Shown piece by piece: positions 8,481 through 18,371 of a stretch of 64,000 nt of DNA. A program made the translations under genes and the position numbers. The notes below the pieces were generated by a model that made no database searches, was not told the DNA's origin, and worked only from the letters and a program-made list of their open reading frames with translations. This DNA comes from Oceanicaulis sp. HLUCCA04. GTDB lineage: Bacteria; Pseudomonadota; Alphaproteobacteria; Caulobacterales; Maricaulaceae. The DNA lies in assembly GCA_001314625.1 (NCBI GenBank), contig LJSH01000006.1, positions 62,001 through 126,000 on the forward strand, written 5' to 3'. Each line of letters begins with the position of its first letter. Within the stretch, counting starts at the first letter, position 1.

Positions 8481-9710
8481 TCAGCCAGCCGCGTCTTTCA
8501 GCCGCGATACATCACTTTTGTGCGCCATGGCAGCGCTGGCCCGTTCAATGATCTCGGCGGTCAGGCTTTTCGCCTCATGGCTGAGGTTCAGCCGGTCCAG
8601 CCTGGCTGCCAGCGAGCACAGCTCGATCAGCGCACGCAATACCTCCAGCTGGCTGGCCCCGTCGCGCGCCAGCGCAATAACCGGTTCGCGCAGCGCCTGC
8701 GCGGCGTCAATCGCCGGATAGACCACGCGCGATAGCGGCGCGCATTCCGGCGCGTCATTGACGGCGTCACTCCATTCGGCAAAGCAGCGCTCCAGAGCGC
8801 GAATCGCCGAGATGGCCGTTCCGGGATCGTTGACACCGGGCGACAGGGCGCGCGAGCCGATCTCGCTCAAGGCCGTCAGGCCAAAGCATGGATCAGCCTC
8901 CAGCGTGCGCCGTTCGCCGCGAACAAAGCAGGGCAGCAGCCGGGCAGCCGTTTCGGCGCTGTCGGCGCCGAACACTTTTGCCAGCTCGCGCGATGGCCCG
9001 CACCGCTCACCCGGCAGGGCCGTCACTTCCACGGTCACGTCCAGCTTTTCGGCTGCATCATCCAGCGCGCGGAAATCAACCATCTGCACATAGCCGGGCC
9101 GCTGTGCGTACAACAGATAGGGCTTGCCCTTGCCAAGGGCGCTGCGCTCTGCCGGTCCGGGCAGGCGAGCTTGGGCGCGGAATGCAGCCTGCGCGGCAAC
9201 CTCCACCTTGGAGATGGCATCCTCGACATCACCCAGCGTCGACAACTGCCGGATCCACTGGATGAGCACGACGACCACCATCAGCGTTGCGATCACTGTC
9301 AGCGCGAACAGTACCGCCTCCGCGCCGGACCCCAGAAGCCCGCCATTGAGCGAAACCAGGCCGATGACGCTGAAGATGAAGGCGCCCAGAAAGGTGGCGA
9401 TGGCATTTTGCGCACTGCCGCCGCGTATGAGAATCGGCCGGGCGCGCGGCGTGGCGGCGTCACTGACCGCTTTCAGCGAGGTCGCCATGGTCGTCAGTGA
9501 GAAAATCGTCACGGCCAGCAGGCTGGACGAGAGAATGTTCAGAACGGTGCGGACCGCCTCCACATCAAGCGCATCGGCCAGCCAGTCCGGCACCAGAAAC
9601 TCGGTAAGCGGCGCCGCCAGAACCACGCCCATCGCACCCGCAGCGTACAACGCCGGTAAGAACCAGAGCGAGCTGGTGATCCGGCCGACAATCAACTTGA
9701 TGCGTTCCAT
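8481..9710 (-). CDS. DUF2254 family membrane protein
   Basis: A 409-residue inner-membrane protein of the DUF2254 family. The N-terminal half has four predicted membrane segments (about residues 12-32, 55-80, 100-125 and 130-155), with a positively charged SLWFLPALYAAG start typical of the family. The C-terminal half is soluble, with a conserved LSPGVNDPGTAISAI motif. Function is unknown; a channel or stress-related role has been suggested only by position in other genomes. ATG 9710 is preferred over a GTG seven codons upstream because the family starts there. It stands alone, divergent from the SDR gene and 77 bases from guaB. Confidence 0.85.
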   Translation of the reverse strand: MERIKLIVGRITSSLWFLPALYAAGAMGVVLAAPLTEFLVPDWLADALDVEAVRTVLNILSSSLLAVTIFSLTTMATSLKAVSDAATPRARPILIRGGSAQNAIATFLGAFIFSVIGLVSLNGGLLGSGAEAVLFALTVIATLMVVVVLIQWIRQLSTLGDVEDAISKVEVAAQAAFRAQARLPGPAERSALGKGKPYLLYAQRPGYVQMVDFRALDDAAEKLDVTVEVTALPGERCGPSRELAKVFGADSAETAARLLPCFVRGERRTLEADPCFGLTALSEIGSRALSPGVNDPGTAISAIRALERCFAEWSDAVNDAPECAPLSRVVYPAIDAAQALREPVIALARDGASQLEVLRALIELCSLAARLDRLNLSHEAKSLTAEIIERASAAMAHKSDVSRLKDAAG

Positions 9711-9854
9711 CAGAACCCCGCCATTACGCACCTCGCTTTAACCCGCCCAGCAGACAGGCGTTCCAACAGCCCTGCAAGCGCGAACAGACTTGCGGCCCGC
9801 CCGGTTTGCGCGCCAGTGTGCATCAACCACTCACTGACCAGGGATACAGCGAAA

Positions 9855-10724
9855 ATGAGCACACGTCTGGACGGCAAGATCGCGGTTATTACCGGCGGCG
9901 CCAGCGGCATTGGCAAGGCGAGCGTGGAGCGCTTCATCGCCGAAGGTGCACATGTGGTGATGGGCGATCTGGAAACCGGACGCGGCGAGGCGATGGCCCA
10001 GTTTCACGGACCAAAGCTGGCCTTCCGCACTACGGACGTGAAAAGCGAATCCGATATCAAGGCCCTGATTGATCTGGCAATCGAGCGCCACGGCCGGCTC
10101 GATATCCTGTTCAATAATGCAGGGTCGGCTGAACCTGACTATCCGGTTGAAAAGATTGAGGCGGACGCTTTCGACCACGTGATGCATCTGCATCTGCGCG
10201 CCGCGCTGTTTGGCATCAAGCACGCCTTGCCGCACATGCAGGCGGCAGGCGGCGGATCCATCATCTCCACCTCCAGCGTGGCCGGTATCGGGGTGAATTA
10301 CGGCCCTCTCCTGTATTCGGTGGCCAAGGCCGGGCTGATCCACCTGACCAAGACGGCCGCCGTGCGGCTGGCACCCCACAAAATCCGTGTGAACTGCATC
10401 AATCCGGGCATGATCGCGACGGCGGTATTCGGGCGCGCGTTTGGCCTTGATCAGGATGCCGCCGAGGCCGCCCAGCCCAAGCTTGAAGAGCTGGGGGCCT
10501 TTGCCCAGCCCTTGCCGGTGGGCGGCAACCCGGCCGACATTGCCAATGCGGCAGTGTATCTCGCCAGCGATGAATCGCGCTTCGTGACCGGACAGGCGCT
10601 GATTGTTGATGGCGGACTGACAACGGGCACCGTGCCCGACCCCAATGGCGGGACAGCCGCCATACTCGCTGACGTACTCGGCGTTGATCTGGCAGAATGG
10701 AAGGCCGGGCACGGCATCAGTTGA
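9855..10724 (+). CDS. SDR family NAD(P)-dependent oxidoreductase
   Basis: A 289-residue classical short-chain dehydrogenase. The cofactor motif TGGASGIGKAS is near residue 12, NNAG near 88, catalytic Ser in ISTSSVAG, Tyr-Lys in YSVAKAG, and the C-terminal GQALIVDGGLTTG. The aspartate in VVMGDLE after the second strand favours NAD+ over NADP+. ATG 9855 is chosen because the longer frame (9816) adds 13 unrelated residues. A 35-residue extension after the usual end (VPDPNGGTAAILADVLG...) is longer than in most SDRs. It is a single gene with no pathway partners next to it, so its substrate cannot be named. Confidence 0.88.
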   Translation: MSTRLDGKIAVITGGASGIGKASVERFIAEGAHVVMGDLETGRGEAMAQFHGPKLAFRTTDVKSESDIKALIDLAIERHGRLDILFNNAGSAEPDYPVEKIEADAFDHVMHLHLRAALFGIKHALPHMQAAGGGSIISTSSVAGIGVNYGPLLYSVAKAGLIHLTKTAAVRLAPHKIRVNCINPGMIATAVFGRAFGLDQDAAEAAQPKLEELGAFAQPLPVGGNPADIANAAVYLASDESRFVTGQALIVDGGLTTGTVPDPNGGTAAILADVLGVDLAEWKAGHGIS

Positions 10725-10729
10725 TGCCA

Positions 10730-10744
10730 TTAACCTCCTGCTAA
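10730..10744. promoter_or_regulatory. Possible CtrA-like box upstream of the acetyltransferase gene
   Basis: TTAA, seven bases, then CTAA followed by CC. The CtrA consensus of Caulobacter and relatives is TTAA-N7-TTAA(C), so this has one mismatch. It lies about 87 bases before the ATG at 10831. Only sequence similarity supports it. Confidence 0.3.
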
Positions 10745-10830
10745 CCGTGCACGCAACACCCGCGCCCGGCATATCGCGTCTGGCACGATAAATGCGAGTC
10801 CCGGCACGACGTCTTTATGGAGGCATGTGC

Positions 10831-11973
10831 ATGTTGCGCTGTGAGACAATCAAGGCCGATGCCCTGAGTGCGCGGGACCGCAAAGCATGGGCCGAAATGG
10901 CACTTGCGACCGGACTCGCCTCGCCATTGCTGGGCCCTGACTTCGCCATAGCCGTTTCAGCCGTGCGTCAGGACGTCGAAATTGCCCTCTTCCGTGACGA
11001 GCGCGGCCTTGCCGCCGTCTTTGCCTTTCACCGCCGTCCGGGCGGTTTTGCGCGCCCGATCGGATCGGCGTTTTCCGACATTCACGCAATTTTGCGCCGG
11101 GCTGACATCACCGCGCGCGACGAGGACTTGCTGGCACTGGCCGGTATTTCGCGGGCCCGCTTTACCGCCCTTGTCACACGCGACAAACCGCCGGCAGCCG
11201 GGCTGGACGCGGCCGGGCCATCGCTCGCGGCTGTAAAGCGCTCCACGGGCGAAGCGCTTGTCGCCGAATTGCAGGCGAACAACCCCCGCCGTTTCAAGGA
11301 TCTGCGCCGCCGTCTGCGCAAGCTGGAAGCTGAGCACGGGCCGGTGCGCCTTGAGACATGTGATAATCCGGAAACTCTCGGCCAGCTTATAGGCTGGAAG
11401 CGGCGGCAATACCGCGAAACCGGCCGTCATGACGTACTGGCACCGCGCTGGACGACACGCATGATGCAAGTCCTGTTCACCCGGCGCGAGGGCGCGGTCT
11501 GTGGACGTCTGTACACGCTGACAGTCGGAGACAGGCTGATCGCTGCCGAATACGGGCCGGAGGGGCATGGCACCTTCCACCCTTGGCTGGCCGCCTACGA
11601 CCCGGAAATGTCGGCCTATTCGCCCGGACATTTGCTGGTCTACCTGCTCTTGTCACAGATGGACCGGCTGGGCCTTGACCGCTACGAAATGGGCACCGGC
11701 CACGAGGACTACAAGACGCACTTCACCAATCACAGTACAGCGCTACACAATGGCCTCGTACGCGCGCCGCGCCTGGAAGAACAGGTGCGCGCGGCCGCTA
11801 CGCACCTCGTCAGGGTCAGCCTGGCCCTGTGCGGTGAACGCGTGCGCGGGTTCGGCGAACGTCTGCACAGCCGGCTCGACCATATTGCCGCCGCGGAGAC
11901 CAGCGTGGCTGGACGCTGCGCCGGGCTGACGCGCGCCGCCGGGTTCCTGCTGGCCGGTCAGCGCAGCCACTAG
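10831..11973 (+). CDS. FemAB/CelD-type GNAT acetyltransferase (possibly HfsK-like)
   Basis: A 380-residue cytoplasmic protein of the double-GNAT FemAB/CelD (BcsL) group. The N-terminal GNAT-like half covers about residues 25-135. A lysine/arginine-rich helix follows (NNPRRFKDLRRRLRKLEAEHG), then the C-terminal GNAT half with LYTLTVGDRLIAAEYG and a HPWLAAYDPEMSAYSPGHLL motif, where the family's acyl-CoA site lies. ATG 10831 is chosen because GGAGG stands 7 bases before it; two upstream ATGs have poor spacing. In Caulobacter a relative (HfsK) modifies holdfast polysaccharide, and in others CelD-like proteins serve cellulose or exopolysaccharide synthesis. A role in surface polysaccharide modification here is inference. 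It is convergent with the broken subtilase gene. Confidence 0.75.
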   Translation: MLRCETIKADALSARDRKAWAEMALATGLASPLLGPDFAIAVSAVRQDVEIALFRDERGLAAVFAFHRRPGGFARPIGSAFSDIHAILRRADITARDEDLLALAGISRARFTALVTRDKPPAAGLDAAGPSLAAVKRSTGEALVAELQANNPRRFKDLRRRLRKLEAEHGPVRLETCDNPETLGQLIGWKRRQYRETGRHDVLAPRWTTRMMQVLFTRREGAVCGRLYTLTVGDRLIAAEYGPEGHGTFHPWLAAYDPEMSAYSPGHLLVYLLLSQMDRLGLDRYEMGTGHEDYKTHFTNHSTALHNGLVRAPRLEEQVRAAATHLVRVSLALCGERVRGFGERLHSRLDHIAAAETSVAGRCAGLTRAAGFLLAGQRSH

Positions 11974-11993
11974 CTGGCTGGCGGGACGCACGG

Positions 11994-12980
11994 TCAGCGC
12001 TGCGACAGCCAGTCCAGCGCCGCTTGCGCATCTGGCACGCCATGACCGATCAAACGGTCAGGTGTGGACGCAGCGCTGGCGGTCCGACGCAAGGCCTCAG
12101 CAATCAGGGCACGTCCGGCCTCGGGATATTGCTCGCGCAGACACGCCACCAGCCCGGTCACTATTGCGGTAGCCACCGACGACGCCCCGCCCCCCGATCT
12201 CGCCACCAGGTCGGGGCTTGATGAACGCCATATCAGGATTGCCGATGCCGCTTGTCGGCCGTCGTTCGGGCTGCGCACCCCGTGCGCTGCCGACCGTGAT
12301 GGCGTCCTCCACATCGCCCGGCGAGGTCACGAATTGCCAGTCCGAGCGCCCCTGATTGCCGGCACTGACGACCGCAACCAGCATCGGATCGGCCTCTCCA
12401 GCAATGCTGAGAGATGACGCGAAATACGCGCCGTGCGGCCATCCATCATGCCCGGAGCATACGGGCTGGCATCATCAAAACGGGTATATCCCAGCGAAAT
12501 ATTGACAAGCTTCACCCCTTCACTCACCAGCCAGTCCAGGGCAGCAATCACGCCGTCCTCATCCCTGCGCGGCTCGGTCGATTGGTCTTCACCGATGGCC
12601 AGCAGGTATTGCGCGCGGTGCGCCAGGCCGCGCAGACGGCGTCCATCGCGCCCGCCGATGAATTGCGCCATCTGCGTGCCGTGCCGGTCTGCGCTCTCGA
12701 ACGGGGCTGGCCGTTCGCCGGGCACAAAATCGCGGATGGTTTCCACGTCCAGGGCGCGGGTGAACGGGTCTGACCGGAAATTACCGAAGCCGGCATCAAT
12801 AATGCCGATCCGTATGCCGTTTCCCGAAAGCCCCTGATCGGGCCAGTCCGCACCGATAATACCGTCAAGCTCGCGGGCGATCCGCAAGTCGTTGGCGGTG
12901 CCGGCAGGCTGGGGCCCACAAGCGGTCAGGGCCAACGCGCTGGCCATAACGCTGCGGCGCGAAAGCGGGTGCTGCATCAT
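11994..12980 (-). pseudogene. Subtilase (S8 serine peptidase) lipoprotein split by two opposite 1-base indels
   Basis: Read through two frame changes, this encodes a secreted subtilisin of about 328 residues. The start carries SRRSVMASALALTAC, a lipoprotein signal ending at a Cys. The catalytic triad is present: Asp in IGIIDAGFG, His in DRHGTQMAQF, Ser in GGASSVATAIVTG, with the oxyanion Asn in VSAGNQG. The first break is at about 12422-12424, where AAA should be AAAA to join ...GRTARI to FASSLSIAGEADPMLV. The second is at 12213-12216, where GGGG should be GGG to join NPDMAFIK to PDLVARSGGGASS. The breaks are a loss then a gain, both in homopolymer runs, so the end is back in the original frame. 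Either a recent pseudogene or two sequencing errors. Confidence 0.8.
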
Positions 12981-13130
12981 CTCGGCTGTGCCTCTCGCGA
13001 TGAGTTGGCCCAACGCTCAACCCCTGCGCACATGATGATGGCAGGCACCGCAGAGAGTGCACGTTAATTCATGTCCAGATTGCTGATGGCGCCACAGCCG
13101 CGGCCGCCTCCAAAATCGAGCTTAAAGAAA

Positions 13131-13155
13131 AACGCGGCCCCACCGGACCGCGCTT
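13131..13155 (-). terminator. Rho-independent terminator (bidirectional shape)
   Basis: A GC-rich hairpin (CGCGGCC at 13133-13139 pairing with GGACCGCG at 13145-13152, one bulge) is flanked by AAAAA on one side and CTTTTC on the other. On the minus strand it ends with a run of five T. It lies 27 bases past the stop of the lipoprotein gene and would end the rmuC-def-lipoprotein transcript. Confidence 0.7.
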
Positions 13156-13181
13156 TTCATGTCACTTGGAGGCAAGTGGAT

Positions 13182-13973
13182 TTACTCTTCCGCCTCGTCC
13201 TCCCAGCCCCACGGGGCGGGTGGAGCGTCGACCGGATTGGTCAGGTCAAACGTTACCTCGAACAGGCGGTTTGGCCGCGTGAGCGCGTAGGTGAAAGTGT
13301 CGTCGCCGAGCTCCATGATCCAGATATTGTCCATCGAGACCGCCATATCTTCGCGCTCGAACAGATCCCTGGAAAACTCATCGGCCGGGAATTCGGCCCG
13401 CGCTGAAATCGGCGGTGCCACCGTTTCGCCGCCATACTGGGTCAGCGTAGCTTCAGAGCCGTCCTCATGACGGTGATCATGCTTCAGGCGCAGGCGGCCG
13501 TCGTCCAGCCGGGTGATCAACCAGGTCCGTGAATGATCGTCGCCGACATGGAAGGGAATCTGGACTTCATCGTCGGAGCATTCACGCACATGCATGACAA
13601 GACGCTGGCCGGCAAAGTCGGCATCGGCGTCGGTTTCGGGGCTGGTGATCTCGCCCTCGAACGCCTGGCCGCAATACTGAGACAGTCCTTCGATCAGGCC
13701 ATCGTCTGACACAAGTTCAGCCTCAGCCTCTGCTTCGGTCGCAGGCGCTTCCGTCACTGGTGGCGGAGCACCGGCAGGTTCGGCAGACATCCCATCCGGC
13801 GCACCGGCGGCATCTGTGTCGGCATCAGCAGAGGTTTCCGGTTCAGGCACCTCTTCCGGCGCGGGAACGGGCTCCGGCTGAGGCTCGGGAACGGGATCAT
13901 TGGGGTCACACGCAGCAAGGAGTGCTGCGAGAGCTACAGCGCTCCCGAGCATAGCGAAGCGAAGCGAGGTCAT
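13182..13973 (-). CDS. Unknown acidic lipoprotein coupled to def
   Basis: A 263-residue predicted outer-membrane or periplasmic lipoprotein. Signal peptide and lipobox read [10 protein letters not shown] (Cys about residue 22). A Pro/Glu/Ala-rich linker (about residues 25-85) follows, then a globular domain with three cysteines ([10 protein letters not shown] and [10 protein letters not shown]) and several Trp ([28 protein letters not shown]). No family is recognised. The ATG at 13973 overlaps the def stop as ATGA, so translation is coupled to peptide deformylase, an unusual neighbour for a lipoprotein. An upstream in-frame start at 14099 would lie inside def and is rejected. The domain could bind a ligand or the envelope; nothing in the sequence decides this. 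Confidence 0.8.
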   Translation of the reverse strand: MTSLRFAMLGSAVALAALLAACDPNDPVPEPQPEPVPAPEEVPEPETSADADTDAAGAPDGMSAEPAGAPPPVTEAPATEAEAEAELVSDDGLIEGLSQYCGQAFEGEITSPETDADADFAGQRLVMHVRECSDDEVQIPFHVGDDHSRTWLITRLDDGRLRLKHDHRHEDGSEATLTQYGGETVAPPISARAEFPADEFSRDLFEREDMAVSMDNIWIMELGDDTFTYALTRPNRLFEVTFDLTNPVDAPPAPWGWEDEAEE

Positions 13974-14488
13974 TGGGCATTCTCCATCCGCGACTTCACG
14001 AGCTTCTGGACCTTCTTCACGGCCCGGTCGCGTTTCAGGCGCGAGAGATAATCGATGAACAGCACACCCTCGAGATGGTCCATTTCGTGCTGGATGCACA
14101 CGGCAAACAGGTCTTCAGCGACCTCCTCGCGGGCGTTGCCATCATAGTCCAGATAACTAACGCTTACCCGGACAGGACGTTCCACTTCATCATAAACTTC
14201 GGGAATGGAAAGACAGCCCTCGCTATAGGGCCGGGTTTCCTCGGTCAGCGGCGTGACAACGGGATTGACGAAATAGCGCGGGGAATCGCGCTTTTCCGAC
14301 AGGTCCATCACGATAACGCGGCTATCCACACCGATCTGGATGGCCGCCAGGCCGATGCCATCGGCATCGTACATGGTCTCCACCATGTCATCCATGAGGG
14401 TGCGAAGCGCATCATCCACCCGCTCTACCGGCTTTGAAACCAGTTTGAGGCGGGGGTCCGGGACGGTGAGAATTGGGTGTACGGTCAT
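13970..14488 (-). CDS. def: Peptide deformylase
   Basis: A 172-residue metalloenzyme that removes the formyl group from new proteins' N-terminal methionine. All three signatures are present: [11 protein letters not shown] (GxGLAAxQ), EGCLSIP with the metal-binding Cys, and [11 protein letters not shown] with two metal His and the catalytic Glu. The start [15 protein letters not shown] at 14488 matches the family; an upstream TTG at 14524 would add 12 unrelated residues. It follows rmuC by 32 bases and overlaps the lipoprotein gene by 4. The usual partner fmt is not in this window. Confidence 0.96.
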   Translation of the reverse strand: MTVHPILTVPDPRLKLVSKPVERVDDALRTLMDDMVETMYDADGIGLAAIQIGVDSRVIVMDLSEKRDSPRYFVNPVVTPLTEETRPYSEGCLSIPEVYDEVERPVRVSVSYLDYDGNAREEVAEDLFAVCIQHEMDHLEGVLFIDYLSRLKRDRAVKKVQKLVKSRMENAQ

Positions 14489-14520
14489 GCTGGCAGAGGT
14501 AATAGGCAAAGAGGCTTCAA

Positions 14521-15891
14521 TCAAGCTTCACCGGTCTCTTCGCCACCTGACGGCGCAGCAAGCGAGCGCGGCGTTTCATCGACTTGTGCCGGGCCTTCGA
14601 GCGCCTTTGTGCCCGATGCAGAGTTGAGTTCGGCCATCTTGCGCGCCGAGACCAGAACCCGCCCCTCCAGCGAGGCTACCGCACTGTTGTAATTGGTGGT
14701 CGCAGACTTCAGACCGGAGCCGACACGGCCAAGATGGCCGGTAAATGTCTGCAGCCGGTCGTGGATCTCAGCGCCCAGCGCCGCGATCTGACGGGCATTC
14801 TCCTCCAGCGATTGCTGCCGCCAGCCATAAGCCACCGCTTTTGCCAGCGCCAGCAGGGTCGAGGGCGTCACGATGATGACATCCTGCGCGATGGCCTCGT
14901 CGAACAGACCGGGCTCCTCCTCCATCGCCGCAGAATAAAAGCTCTCGCCGGGGATGAAGAGCGCAACAAAATCAATCGCGCCCTCGACCGACTTTGCATA
15001 CTCCTTGCCCGCAAGCTGGCGGATATGGGTCTTCACCTGCATGGCATGGCGGCGCAGATGCTGCTTGCGGGTGGCCTCGTCGGGCGCCTCTACCGCATCA
15101 AGATAGGCCGTGAGCGCTACCTTGGAATCAATGACGAAGCGCCCGCCGCCGGGCAGGCGTACCACGAAGTCCGGCCGCAGAGCCGCGCCCTCGCTGTCGC
15201 GCGTCTGGTACTGGCTTTCATAATCGATCCCCTTGGTCAGGCCCGCCAGTTCCAGCACGTTTTCGACGGTGCGCTCACCCCACTGTCCGCGCGTGGTAGA
15301 CGAGCGCTGAAGCGCGTTGACGAGCTTTGATGTCTCCTGCTGCTGCCCGGCCAGGCCCTGCCGCAGCGCGTTTATTTGCTCTCCCAGCTCGCCGCGATGG
15401 GAGGCGCGCTCCTTTTCGATATTGTCGACCGTGGCCTTGAACTGGTCGAGCTTTTCGCGGATCGGCGTCACCAGCTCCTTTACACTGCCCTCGGCCTTTT
15501 CCTGATTGAGCTTGAAGGTCTCTGCCGCCCGCTCGAGAAACGCCTTCTGGGATTTGTCGAGCGCCTCATTGGCGAGAATCTGGAACTTCTCCTGCACGGC
15601 ATTGGAGAGCTGGGTCAGGCTTTCGCGCTCGCGCCTTACCGCTTCGGCTTCGGTATCGAGGCGGGCTTTCAGCGCAGCGGCGGCCTGTTCGGCTTCCCGG
15701 CGCGCCGCCCGCTCACCCTCCAGCTCGGCCTGCCGCTGTGCGCGCTCTGTTTCGTGGCGGCGCTCGGTGTCAGCGAGACGCTCCTGCAGAGCCGCGGCGC
15801 CTGCGCCGGCATTGCGCATGAACAGCCAGGCCAGGACCAGACCGGCCACGAGGCCACCGCCTGCCATCAGTACGATATTGAGCATTTCCAT
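14521..15891 (-). CDS. rmuC: DNA recombination protein RmuC
   Basis: A 456-residue protein. An N-terminal membrane segment ([18 protein letters not shown], about residues 7-24) leads into a long coiled coil (about 30-180, Glu/Arg/Ala rich). The RmuC nuclease-like domain (about 185-390) carries [36 protein letters not shown] and [19 protein letters not shown], all family hallmarks. RmuC limits recombination at inverted repeats and is thought to act as a nuclease. Length is normal. It heads a three-gene unit with def and the lipoprotein. rmuC next to def is frequent in alphaproteobacteria. Confidence 0.95.
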   Translation of the reverse strand: MEMLNIVLMAGGGLVAGLVLAWLFMRNAGAGAAALQERLADTERRHETERAQRQAELEGERAARREAEQAAAALKARLDTEAEAVRRERESLTQLSNAVQEKFQILANEALDKSQKAFLERAAETFKLNQEKAEGSVKELVTPIREKLDQFKATVDNIEKERASHRGELGEQINALRQGLAGQQQETSKLVNALQRSSTTRGQWGERTVENVLELAGLTKGIDYESQYQTRDSEGAALRPDFVVRLPGGGRFVIDSKVALTAYLDAVEAPDEATRKQHLRRHAMQVKTHIRQLAGKEYAKSVEGAIDFVALFIPGESFYSAAMEEEPGLFDEAIAQDVIIVTPSTLLALAKAVAYGWRQQSLEENARQIAALGAEIHDRLQTFTGHLGRVGSGLKSATTNYNSAVASLEGRVLVSARKMAELNSASGTKALEGPAQVDETPRSLAAPSGGEETGEA

Positions 15892-16077
15892 AGCGTCACT
15901 CTGCCTGCCAGTACGCGAATCACAAGGGCAGCCTAGACCAGCACGGCTCGCTTGCCGCCCGGCGCGCTGCCGGTGTTCACAACTATGTCAGCCGGGCAAC
16001 CATGACTGGCCAGCCGCGTTGCCATGACTATGTCTGCGTGTGAACGCCATTTCTGACTTATCGGGGAGATTTATCAC

Positions 16078-17223
16078 ATGATCCGCACCGCACTTGCCTC
16101 CAGCCTACTGCTCACCGCCAGCACCGGCGTTCTCGCCGCGCAGGAGGTCTACGAGACCGAGCAAGCCAATTTCAGCGTCGAAACGATAGCCGAAAATCTG
16201 AACTACCCCTGGTCCATCAGCTTCCTGCCGGACGGCGCGATGCTGGTCACCGAGCGCGATGCAGGCAGTGACGGCCTGCGTCTCATCGAGGCTGACGGGA
16301 CCTTGCGGCAGGCGCCGGTCAGCGGCTTGCCTGGCGACATCGTCGTCAACCGCCAGAGCGGGCTGTTCGATGCCATCCCTCACCCCGATTTTGCCGAAAA
16401 CCGGCTGGTCTATATCTCGTACGCGCAAGGCACGCGCGAGGCGCACCGCACAGCCCTGATCCGCGCCCGGCTGAGCGATGATCTGTCAGCGCTGGAAAAT
16501 GTCGAGGAACTGTTCGCCGTCAATTTCGACATCGCCACCAACCGCCACCATGGGGCCAAAATCCTGTTGGACCGTGACGGCTATCTCTGGCTGAGCCTTG
16601 GCGATGGCGGAGACCATATGGACGAGGCACAAAACCCGTCCAGTCATCTGGGCTCGCTGATCCGGCTGAATGAAGATGGCTCTGTTCCGTCCGATAATCC
16701 GTTTGCCGGTGGTGATGGCGGTGCGCCGGAAGTGTGGAGCTATGGCCACCGCAATATTCAGGGGCTGGTCCAGCACCCTGAGACGGGCACGGTCTGGAGC
16801 CATGAGCACGGGCCGCGCGGCGGAGACGAGATCAATATCCACACCGAGAGCGGCCTGAACTATGGCTGGCCGGAAATCACCTACGGTATCAACTATAACG
16901 GCACGATCATCACCGAGGAGCGTGACCGCGAAGGGCTGGAACAGCCGCTCTGGTACTGGAATCCGTCCATCGCGTCATCGGGCATGACCTTCTACACCGG
17001 TGATGCCTTCCCGCACTGGCAAAACGATGTCTTCGTCGGCGCGCTGGCAGGCATGCACCTTGCCCGTCTGGAAACCGATGGTGACCGCGTAATCGGCCAG
17101 GAACGCCTTCTTGAAGATCTGGAAGAACGCATCCGCGATGTACGCACCGGACCGGATGGCTTCATCTATGTTCTGACGGACAGCGATGAAGGCCGTGTGC
17201 TGCGGCTGGTGCCGGCGGAGTAA
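16078..17223 (+). CDS. PQQ-dependent soluble aldose sugar dehydrogenase
   Basis: A 381-residue periplasmic enzyme of the soluble glucose dehydrogenase/YliI family, oxidising aldoses with PQQ. A signal peptide covers residues 1-21 (cut after VLAA). The six-bladed propeller starts ENLNYPWSISFLPDG. The residues NRHHGAKILLDRDGYLWLSL, DNPFAGGDGGAPEVWSYGHR and EHGPRGGDEINIH are family blocks that hold the PQQ and calcium sites. Start is ATG with GGGGAG 9-13 bases upstream. No PQQ synthesis genes are in the window. The gene stands alone, divergent from rmuC, and is followed by REP-like hairpins. Confidence 0.92.
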   Translation: MIRTALASSLLLTASTGVLAAQEVYETEQANFSVETIAENLNYPWSISFLPDGAMLVTERDAGSDGLRLIEADGTLRQAPVSGLPGDIVVNRQSGLFDAIPHPDFAENRLVYISYAQGTREAHRTALIRARLSDDLSALENVEELFAVNFDIATNRHHGAKILLDRDGYLWLSLGDGGDHMDEAQNPSSHLGSLIRLNEDGSVPSDNPFAGGDGGAPEVWSYGHRNIQGLVQHPETGTVWSHEHGPRGGDEINIHTESGLNYGWPEITYGINYNGTIITEERDREGLEQPLWYWNPSIASSGMTFYTGDAFPHWQNDVFVGALAGMHLARLETDGDRVIGQERLLEDLEERIRDVRTGPDGFIYVLTDSDEGRVLRLVPAE

Positions 17224-17240
17224 GCCACATCACAGTCAAA

Positions 17241-17323
17241 TCCCGGACGCTGCCATGCAGCGATCCGGGACCGCTCTCAGAATAAACATGACCAGACCCC
17301 GGACCGGCGATGCCGTCCGGGGT
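17241..17323. repeat. Paired REP-like hairpins between convergent genes
   Basis: Two hairpins in the gap between the sugar dehydrogenase and recR. The first (17241-17270) pairs TCCCGGA with TCCGGGA and has an inner CGCTGC/GCAGCG stem. The second (about 17297-17323) pairs CCCCGGAC with GTCCGGGG and is followed by TTTCA. The second can serve as terminator for the plus-strand gene. The same two-hairpin layout recurs at 57712-57790. Confidence 0.7.
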
Positions 17324-17344
17324 TTCAATTGTAACATTGCCACA

Positions 17345-17947
17345 TCACGCAGGCCGTCGTGACCTGAACGCCGCCGCCAGCGTGCCGTCATCGAGATAAT
17401 CCAGCTCGCCGCCCACCGGTACGCCGCGCGCCAGCGAGGTGATGGACACGCCGGTATGGGCCAACCTGTCGGCAATGACGTGGGCTGTGGTCTGGCCGTC
17501 CACGGTGGCGTTCAGGGCGAGGATGACTTCGTTGACCACACCGCTGGCTGCCCGCTCGGCGAGGCTGGCAAGGTTGAGATCGTCCGGGCCGACGCCATCA
17601 AGCGCGGACAAGACGCCGCCCAGAACGTGATATTTCCCGGCGAAAGCCCCTGCCCTTTCCAGCGCCCACAGATCGCCGACGGTCTCTACCACGCAGATCA
17701 CGCCGTCGCCCCGCTTGGGGTCACGGCAAACCGTGCAAGGGTCAGACACATCCAGATTGCCGCAAGTACTGCAGGGGCGAATTTTCTGCGCCGCTTCTGA
17801 CAAGGCCGCTGCCAGCGGCTCCATCAACGCCTCGCGCTTCTTCATCATGTGCAAGGCTGCCCGGCGCGCCGAACGCGGGCCGAGCCCCGGCAGCTTGGCC
17901 AGAAGCTGGATCAGGCGTTCAATTTCTGGTCCTGCCGTGCCTGCCAT
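17345..17947 (-). CDS. recR: Recombination mediator RecR
   Basis: A 200-residue protein that, with RecF/RecO, loads RecA on gapped DNA. The helix-hairpin-helix region near the start is [20 protein letters not shown], the C4 zinc finger is [16 protein letters not shown] (about residues 58-73), and the Toprim domain begins [14 protein letters not shown]. The C-terminal [19 protein letters not shown] is the family end. Length is standard. It follows ybaB by 92 bases on the same strand, giving the common dnaX-ybaB-recR order. Confidence 0.97.
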   Translation of the reverse strand: MAGTAGPEIERLIQLLAKLPGLGPRSARRAALHMMKKREALMEPLAAALSEAAQKIRPCSTCGNLDVSDPCTVCRDPKRGDGVICVVETVGDLWALERAGAFAGKYHVLGGVLSALDGVGPDDLNLASLAERAASGVVNEVILALNATVDGQTTAHVIADRLAHTGVSITSLARGVPVGGELDYLDDGTLAAAFRSRRPA

Positions 17948-18039
17948 CTCATCCTCTGCGAACGCACGAATCAGGTGCGCGTGCCCGGATCGAGACTAGC
18001 GCCAGCCGCGCGCGGCAACAGTCCTGCCAGCGGGAGATG

Positions 18040-18371
18040 TCAGGACTTTATCCCGAACGGCATGTCAAAGCCGGGAGGCAGGCCCAGCCCGCCTGCCGCA
18101 TCGCGCAAGACTTTCGCCTGCGCCTCATCGGCCTTGCGGCGCGCATCGGACATAGCAGCCAGTACGAGGTCTTCCAGGATTTCAGGTTCGGACGGGTCAA
18201 TCAGCGAGGGGTCAATGGACACCTTGCGCGGCTCGCCCTTGGCGGTGGTGGTAATCTTCACCAGCCCGCCACCGGCCTCGCCCGTCACCTCCACCTCGTC
18301 GAGGCGGGCCTGCGCCTCGCCCATTTTCTTCTGCATTTCCTGGGCCTGCTTCATCAGCCCTGCGAGGTCTT

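Noticed and set aside
6961-8721. 586-residue plus-strand frame over guaB
   Set aside because: It is the antisense shadow of a strongly conserved gene in high-GC DNA; the translation is low-complexity Arg/His/Ala-rich with no domain.
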